Positions 57,584-64,000 of a DNA stretch of 64,000 nucleotides are shown piece after piece. Position 1 is the stretch's first letter. Each line of letters opens with the position of its first letter. A model generated the notes under the pieces. That model worked only from the letters and a program-made list of their open reading frames with translations. It was not told where the DNA came from and searched no databases. The stretch is from Allolobophora icterica. Its lineage: Eukaryota > Annelida > Clitellata > Crassiclitellata > Lumbricidae. Location: positions 47,459,920 to 47,523,919 of the forward strand of contig OY744607.1 of NCBI GenBank assembly GCA_963556255.1, given 5' to 3'. The position numbers and the translations under genes were made by a program.

Positions 57584-57642
<59 letters not shown>

Positions 57643-57700
57643 TGTGTGTGGGTGTGTGGGTGTGTGGGTGTGGGTGTGTGTGTGTGTGTGTGTGTATAAC
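57584..57700. repeat. (GT)n microsatellite with GGGTGT interruptions
   Basis: About 110 bp, followed by a TATGTATG tract to 57780. Confidence 0.97.
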
Positions 57701-58059
57701 TTGTATGTGTATGTATGTAATTGTGTATATGTATGTATGTAAGTGTGTATGTAATTATGTATGTATGTGTATATATATATGTTGACAGGATAATTGTATT
57801 ATATAAATATACTTAAAATGATTATTATGATAGCAACAATAATTATTATCATGTTGTAAATGTATAAATTTTGTAATAGGATAGAGCGTTGTGTATGTTT
57901 AGTTACCATTCAACTGGGTCTTAGTTTAACCTATCGGTCCAAGTGAAAACTTTATTTCCTTGTATGTAATGAGTTGCAGTATGACAACTCACCATTATTC
58001 TGATAAAGAATTCTATATATAGAATAGGATACAGCCCTTACCAACTTGTAAATTATTCA

Positions 58060-58545
58060 ATTTCAATTTCAATTATATTTTTTTATTGAAAACCATGAAA
58101 ACAAGACAATACAATTATGAATCATGCTAATACAGCTGGCATCAAAGGAAGGCCCAGAAGGGATAGCATCCCGCTAACAGGGACACCTATTTACAATTGC
58201 TTTTTTTATCTTCATATTGTTAATTAAGCAGCTGGGTTAACGCCTTGTTGACTTCGAACTTATCATTGTCCTGTAGGTACCTTGACTAAAGGTTACAGGA
58301 AGAAGGAATAAACAACACTAAAAAAGAAAACAACGGAAAAGAAAACTTAACTACATGCTTAACACAAATATAATAACAATCGGATAAAAATCAGTTACAA
58401 CCCGAGTTTTCATTAACTAAATGAATGCGTAGTATTCTTTTAAACCTGTGAAGAGTGAGTGCCTGTTGGATGGTGACAGGAATATTATTCCAAACATTAG
58501 AGCCCGTGTATTTAATAGGTAGACTAAATGCAGGAGTCTAAACGA
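58060..58545 (-). pseudogene. LINE ORF2 3' end, family L3
   Basis: Minus-strand translation near 58520-58400 reads IKYTGSNVWNNIPVTIQQAL then TLHRFKRILRIHLVNE and a stop. This is the W-N-x-I/L-P ... F-K-x-x-L C-terminus of a LINE reverse-transcriptase protein, different from families L1a and L2a. A long 3' untranslated part follows and ends in a repeated TTGAAATTGAAA tail (58063-58075 on the plus strand). Confidence 0.78.
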
Positions 58546-59165
58546 GCCCTGAGTTGAGTAATTGTGAGGAGCCTGGGTTTGAAACCCTGCCCTGCCCATC
58601 CGACCCTCTATTTTACCCATAATGACCTATGTAGTGTTTCTAAAGTACAAACTGGGTCGTTTTCAGCAGAAGGTAGTCCAAATGGCAAGACTAAGACTGG
58701 GGTACACCGTGGTTTGTGTACCAATTAAGTTCCTGGGGTGAAGGGTCAATGACCCTTGACACCCCATCACCATCTTGGGTCTGTTGATTGAAAGGCCACA
58801 TCTGTCCACTTCTCTTCTAAGCGGCCCCTGTTGACCCAAGGTGGACTAAATGCAGGAGTCTAATTAAGGCCTCACTGGTTGACCCTTGAGGTCCTTTTAT
58901 TAGTTCATTGTTGACCCAAGCTGGTAAATTTATATTTTTTGTGATTGTCTTGGTAGAACAGTAATTCCTTTTGCCCCAAGGTCAGACAATCCACCATATT
59001 GCCCTAGAGCCTATGGTAATAAAGTGGTTCATTTTGCCCCAAGGTTAAACATGAGTTCATTTGCATAAGGTATAATGTTGGTTCAGTTTGCCCTTAGGGT
59101 AATAGAGTGGTTCGTTTAGCCCTACATTGAATCAGTCGTTTAGTTTGCCCTAAGGCGAAGTGGTT
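58500..59165. repeat. long degenerate repeat region
   Basis: ACTAAATGCAGGAGTCTAA occurs at about 58523 and 58848. From 58960 to 59160 there are about five diverged 36-42 bp units containing GTGGTTCATTTTGCCCCAAGG-like sequence (CAGTTTGCCCTTAGGGTAAT, TTAGTTTGCCCTAAGG). Function unknown. Confidence 0.6.
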
Positions 59166-59860
59166 GCTAAAGTGTGCTATATTACTTGCTTACATCTTCA
59201 TAGGTATCCGTACAGCCACAGAGCTCATAAAATGTCTGGCTGTTACTCTGAGCTATAACTGCAACTTGTGGCTAACGTATTATGTTTGGCTCCAAATTTG
59301 GTTTAAAAAATGGACTGGTGAAACAGCGGTTGAGTGGGATTTTGATTTTTAATTGTGATTTCTCTTGCATGTCTGGGCATTTTGTCAATTAGGTTAGGTA
59401 CTTGTTATTAACCATTTACTTGTCTGTTATTTGTTTAAAGGATGTAGGAGGCACAACCTGCTGTACAATTGGTTCTCAGTGTATGAGAATAATTGTACTC
59501 TGGTGTGCAATGAGTCTTCAATGTAGGGATGGTTGAAGCACTTTCTTGGAACTGTGATGTTTGCCCAGGTCTTCAATTGTTTCCTGGTTCTTTGTTAACT
59601 CGCACGGTTTGCAGTGCTAGTCCATTATAAACACTAGCGACATCTAGCAGGCCCTGGTGTGGAGTGGGCTAGTTGGGGTGGATATAGGTGGTTGGGTCGG
59701 GTGGGGGCATTGGAAGAGTTGAACCGAGTGCGTGGCTAGTCATCGGTAACGAATAGTTCCATCAATATCTTAATGATTTTAACGACAGGTGGAGACTGGC
59801 ATATAGCAAATGAAGAAGTATGGTCAACACATGTTCTTAATTAACTTTGCTGGAGCCTTT
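59166..59860. other. presumed intron sequence, nothing recognised
   Basis: No repeat family, exon or RNA identified. Confidence 0.45.
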
Positions 59861-59867
59861 ACTTGAT

Positions 59868-60085
59868 GGTAAGACCCAGACCTGGACTCAGGCATAGTGA
59901 TAGAAATATATTTAAGGTCTCCAGGACTCCTGGTAGAGTACGGGTTCCAGCCTCCCAGAAATGGTTACCCTGTAGGGACCTTGAGCAAGGCCTTAACGCA
60001 CAATCGTCTGTCTCCCAGCTGATGCTTAGTCCTGTGGTCTTGTGTGCACTTCTGAACTTTGGAAGGGCAATATCAAATACAGTGG
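59868..60085 (+). mobile_element. tRNA-derived SINE, family B
   Basis: GGTAGAGTACGGGTTCCAGC (B-box region), CTGTAGGGACCTTGAGCAAG, GATGCTTAGTCCTGTGGTCT, TGTGCACTTCTGAACTTTGG, AAGGGCAATATC. Confidence 0.8.
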
Positions 60086-61415
60086 TCTTTGTATTTTGTA
60101 TTATTTTTGTTCAGACTTCAGACCTCTTCCTTTTGTTGCAAATACAAATAGGAATTCTTTTCCTAGTTTTAAGTAAGTAAATGATCATTAATGAGGCCCA
60201 GGCGGTTCACTGCTTCTGAACAAACCGTTTGTTTTTAGTCAAATTTAGTGACTGTAACTTGATTTTGGTTAGCACAAGTGTCTGGATACAAACGTTACAA
60301 AGAACTGCATACTGGACAGTTAAACGAGAAAACACAATGACAATTATGAGAGCAGATAGAACAACTGAATGATGCAGTGTAACGGTTTAAAAATTTAATT
60401 CTAACCTACAGTCTTTTGTTTATGAGAAGATCTTAAGAAAGCACCTGATGTGGCAGGTGGTAGTCAAACGTCTTTCCGCCCTCACAGCGCCCTACCTGAT
60501 CAATGGAGGTGATTCAGTGTGTGTTGTTAGGTTGATTCATCAGATTAGTTAGGGTGGGGTCGCTGGAGAACAGGGACAGGGTTGGTCCCCAGGGGGTCTT
60601 GTTATCATCTAGAGGGTGACTACTGAGTCACAGTGTCTCAACTATGAACTTCAACCCTTTGTGCAGAAGGCTGGGCTTGGTTTTTCTAGCACTGTGTGGA
60701 CACAATAGCTAGGCCTGTATTAGCCCAACCAGTGTGCAATTAGCTAGTCCGATATGAGTCATTACTCATTAACCTCTACCTGAATGTTTTTGTAAACATC
60801 CATTGTGATGAATTATCATGCAGAACAAAGAAATTTGATGTACGGATTAAGTGGCATTTGTGAAAAATTATGTATTTGCATAACATAAGACTGTGGCTTG
60901 TAAGGTTCTATGTGTTCGCGAGGGCCAGCCACTGGTGACTTTCCAGCTAATCCAGCCTCCCCTCAGAGGCTCATTGTGTAAGGACTTTTGAGTACTTGAT
61001 GTGCAATTGTTTTGCACTATCGATTGGTGCTTAGATGGTGAATAGTGAAGCTATATATATGCAGACATAATAATAATAATAATAAAAATAATGTGCTTAT
61101 TGTTCACTATTATCTGTTCCTGGCACCAGCCATTTGGCAGCAATGGATGTTTGGAATGATCTCAGTTCCTTTGGTCATTTGTCAGATCTGGTGCTTTCCA
61201 GCTTCTTTACATTGTCTCTTCAACAGTAGTCGATGTGGGCATCACTTGATTTTGTTTCCTTCAACCTTGCAGGTAGTGGACTCTGCGGGCATTTTTGTCA
61301 ACATTTTGGTCTTGTGTTCATGTGACAGAGGCAATTTGTGGTGGTGCTTACAAAGCAGTGTTTCAGGGTTCTTTGTGGTCCTTTGTGTGGTAATTCATGT
61401 ACAGTGCCAATTTCT
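60086..61415. other. presumed intron sequence with SINE and LINE debris
   Basis: 60950-61045 is a degraded SINE family B piece (GTGTAAGGACTTTTGAG, GCACTATCGATTGGTGCTTA). 61065-61090 is (AAT)n. 61100-61450 ends with GACGCTATAAAAATCGTCGT and may be a worn LINE 3' end. The remainder is unique with no gene. Confidence 0.45.
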
Positions 61416-61769
61416 TTGACGCTATAAAAATCGTCGTATTGTTGTGGCTGTTGTAGTTATTGTTAACTCGGGTTTAGAGAAGTTGCGCATGGTCCTAAGC
61501 TGAAGTCTCACCGCTTCAAGAATTCCTACTCTGAATCCATCCACTTCCGATCTCTGTGGTCCTAAATGACACCCATGTGGGCAGCTCCTCTGTTCCTGGT
61601 CTCTCTCCCAACTGGACTTCGGATCACTCTATTTCGTATCTCTGACTCTATGCAGCTCGCATGAATAAGCTGGTGCTCTGCAATTCACTTTAGAAAGGTA
61701 GTTTACGATTATTACGACCCACTGATTCTGACACATATATATCAACTCTCCACAAAGCGTCGGAGGCCA

Positions 61770-61851
61770 TATGCATGAGCACGTCTTAACCCTAGTTGCC
61801 GACTAAGTCTGTCTTAGTCGGTGACTAGGAGTTACGACGTGCTCATGCATA
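61770..61851. ncRNA. strong hairpin, candidate small RNA precursor or foldback element
   Basis: Arms TATGCATGAGCACGTC... (61770-61807) and its complement (61813-61851) pair over about 38 bp with two or three mismatches and one bulge, around a 5-nt TCTGT loop. Size is in the range of animal microRNA hairpins, but the arms are unusually long and the loop small. The flanks do not extend the pairing. I do not recognise a known microRNA seed. It could equally be a short palindromic transposon relic. Confidence 0.4.
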
Positions 61852-62560
61852 CCGCACCAGGAGTCTACAGACAAATGGAAGCCTGGGCACAGAAGGAGTG
61901 CCACGCTAGCCGTCGCATGGCACGGCGTCGTTAATATAGAAACGAGCAAACAGTTGTCTTTATTCTTGGCAGCTAATTGCTTTTAGAAACGATGTTTACA
62001 TTGTTGTGATTTCTTCCCCGTCCGTTGGCAATACGTCTTGGCCCCAGCGTGCACTTTATTGCCCAGTTGGTTGATCTTTCTGACAGATACATTGCCAGAG
62101 AAGCCGAGACTAATAAGCATGTATAAAGGTAGACGCCGGTTGCACACCTGGCCTGATTTAGCGCACCTTAATGAAAACAATGCCACGCGCTTTGTAGATA
62201 AGATTTTCCTTCTCGGAGGATGAATCGCAGATGATGACGGGGTTAAGGGGTTAGACAGGTGTTGTTAAATGTTGCACTTGTTGCTTAGCAAGAGTTATAT
62301 ACCCCTCCCAGATCTTATGTTGTAGCATCTGTTTAAGGACGCTGTGTCATAACAAAGATGATTAGCGTCACCCTCCTCCCTTCGCCAGGCTGGGGACTGG
62401 TGCTACCAGGAGTGGTGGAGTTAAGATCTTATACAGGTTCCTCTGGGTTCTGTCGGAACTTTATTGCTTTTCGTGAGAAGATGTTGTGATGAGGTGTTTC
62501 CAATATTTGTTATTCCTTTTGTGAATGTTCGTAATGGACCGGTTATTCTTTAGGGACGGA
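61852..62560. other. presumed intron sequence with one dispersed repeat
   Basis: 62345-62412 is a minus-strand family R2 repeat (GTCATAACAAAGATGATTAG, CGTCACCCTCCTCC, GGGGACTGGTGCTACC). Nothing else recognised. Confidence 0.5.
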
Positions 62561-62564
62561 TCGT

Positions 62565-63470
62565 AACGGAAATGGATTGTAATTCTAGAACGAAAGTCTT
62601 GTGGTGAAGCGATTCGTTGTTTGAATAGTTTGTTTATTCTGGTATGGATCGAGTTGGAAGTGAATCATTCATCCTGGAATGGGTGGTTTTTCTAGGGAAA
62701 AGATTTTCAATCTAGAATGAATCTGTTTGTTCTATAATTAAGAATGATTCATTTATTCTAGAATGATTTTAAATCTAGAATGAATCTTTTTGCATCTTTA
62801 CCAGTAGATTTTCAGTTGAGAATGAATCGTATATATTCTAGAGTGATTCTAAATCTCTCTTTGTCTCTTTGTGCCGTCGGCTCTAGGAGCCCTAGCGATC
62901 GTCATGCCACACAGTCTCCGTTGCCGTCTTGCTACTTCTCCCAGTAGCCCTTGAGTCGCGCTTTGGCCTGGGAGTCCCACCTCAGCGCTCCGGCCTGGGA
63001 GTCCCTCCATCCGCGACCATCGGCGTGGTTTGGTGTGTGGCATGACGATTTTCTTGGCATGATTAACAGGGGTGGTTTGCCATTGCCTTCCCCTGGTTTT
63101 GCCTGCCGTGCCCGTTCGTTCCCCCTCCTAGGAAGAGTACTTCCTAGGAAGGGTACTAACGGTCCGCACCACGAGAAGGTGGGCACGGAGGACTTTGGTT
63201 CACCAGCCCAGGTCGGATCCGAGTCTACGCTCATCAGAGTCGTCGGTCAGGTCGCCTCCCTGCTTTACTCTGTACCAGAGTGACTGGTGAACCTTTGCGG
63301 GCCATTCTAAATCTAAATCTAAATCTGATTCTAAATCTAGAATGAATAAATTATTGTCAGTTGGACGAAAAGTCTAGAATGAATCACTGTAGACCAGATC
63401 TGTTGATCTAGAACAGAGATTATTCTAGAGGTCTACATATTCTGATCTAATAGTTTGTTCCCTGATCTGA
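62565..63470. repeat. degenerate TCTAGAATGAATC array interrupted by an insertion
   Basis: 62565-62855 and 63303-63450 consist of loose copies of ATTCTAGAATGATT/TCTAGAATGAATCTGTT with variable spacing. The two parts are separated by an unrelated 0.45 kb block. Confidence 0.8.
62856..63303 (+). mobile_element. unclassified retroposon-like insertion
   Basis: A GC-rich 450-bp block ending in (ATCTAA)n (CTAAATCTAAATCTAAATCT). ATTCTAAATCT occurs at the left junction (62845-62855) and at the right (from 63305), as a target duplication would. It contains paired phrases GGCCTGGGAGTCCCACC/GGCCTGGGAGTCCCTCC and a CCTAGGAAGAGTACTTCCTAGG palindrome. Frames on both strands have no recognisable domain. Confidence 0.55.
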
Positions 63471-64000
63471 TCTTTTGGATTCTGATCTGGCTTCTCCAAT
63501 CGATCGTGACTGTTGATTACTATTTCACGCTAAGAGACCATCAGCCACTGTCATGGACATTGTGATAACAAGTAAGTAAGTATATCCTTTATTGATCCAA
63601 CTGGCAGCGATAAGACACCAGCACCCTTTATACAAGACAATGCCTGATCGTAACAGGCACTCTTGTTTTGCTCAGGCATCAACTGACCACCTTTGAAGTG
63701 AAGTCCCGGTGTCATGCAGCCAGACATCCCTTGTAATCACACACTCAATTAAGCCAGCAAATCTCTAACTCTTCAGTGGTGTGTGAAAGTCTAGTCCAGC
63801 GATAGTAACAAACAGATTACTTGCTCACACTGAATACTGAACTGCAACAATTGGTTAAGAAGACTGCACTCATATGTAATGGAGTTATTAAAGTCACTGG
63901 ATTAGATTTTTATCCCACGGTGACTCAGGAACCGGAAGAAGGAAAGGAGCATCTAATAATTATAATAGTATTAAATAATAATAACCATCCCAGAATAATG
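63471..64000. other. end of window, no feature recognised
   Basis: 63570-63610 (AAGTAAGTAAGTATATCC TTTATTGATCCA) resembles 12745-12780, so it is a fragment of another dispersed repeat. 63955-63985 is AT-rich with TAATAATAATAA. Confidence 0.5.

Noticed and set aside
61045..61419. 124-codon plus frame as a membrane protein
   Set aside because: Hydrophobic but begins in an AAT repeat and ends in a retroelement-type tail; no conserved motif.
62849..63283. Overlapping frames of about 100 codons on both strands
   Set aside because: They lie in a GC-rich inserted block with direct junction repeats; no domain is recognised and both strands are equally open.

Overview
This is a 64 kb piece of an intron-rich, repeat-rich animal nuclear genome. 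Three gene loci can be recognised by protein similarity. All are split by GT..AG introns and sit in a background of microsatellites, minisatellites, tRNA-derived SINEs, LINE 3' ends and many small DNA transposons. The gene families (heparan sulfate 6-O-sulfotransferase, STAP-type PH-SH2 adaptor, probable MAP1/futsch) point to a bilaterian invertebrate. I cannot fix the phylum from the sequence alone. There is no bacterial-type operon, rRNA or CRISPR.

Layout. 1-33.7 kb is almost entirely repetitive. It holds a 2.7 kb satellite of 12-bp units (1.2-3.9 kb), a 1.2 kb polypurine tract (6.5-7.8 kb), a 39-bp array (11.1-11.7 kb), nested hAT-like elements (13.5-14.7 kb), a Helitron-like element carrying a palindrome array (15.5-16.7 kb), a decayed hAT transposon (20.7-21.5 kb), a CGTACG-rich inverted-repeat element (23.2-23.7 kb), and one unassigned ORF (29.3-29.6 kb). 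The first exon of a heparan sulfate 6-O-sulfotransferase lies on the minus strand at 33745-34238. 34.2-40.2 kb is intergenic, with a LINE and a cluster of nested MITEs. 40251-52083 (plus strand) is a complete 11-exon gene for a STAP-like adaptor: PH domain, 168-residue linker exon, SH2 domain, proline-rich tail, 684 aa. At 53985-54069 (plus) is a first exon that resembles the N-terminus of MAP1/futsch proteins. The last 10 kb, probably its first intron, has a decayed hAT element, LINE ends and a strong 38-bp-arm hairpin.

The genes are not a functional cluster: one acts in Golgi heparan sulfate modification, one in tyrosine-kinase signalling, one on microtubules. The richest information here is the mobile-element record. 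At least ten small elements have recognisable terminal inverted repeats and 7-8 bp target-site duplications, often perfect, and several are nested, so their order of arrival can be read. All intron boundaries were assigned by eye from splice signals, reading phase and remembered family sequences; no search was run.
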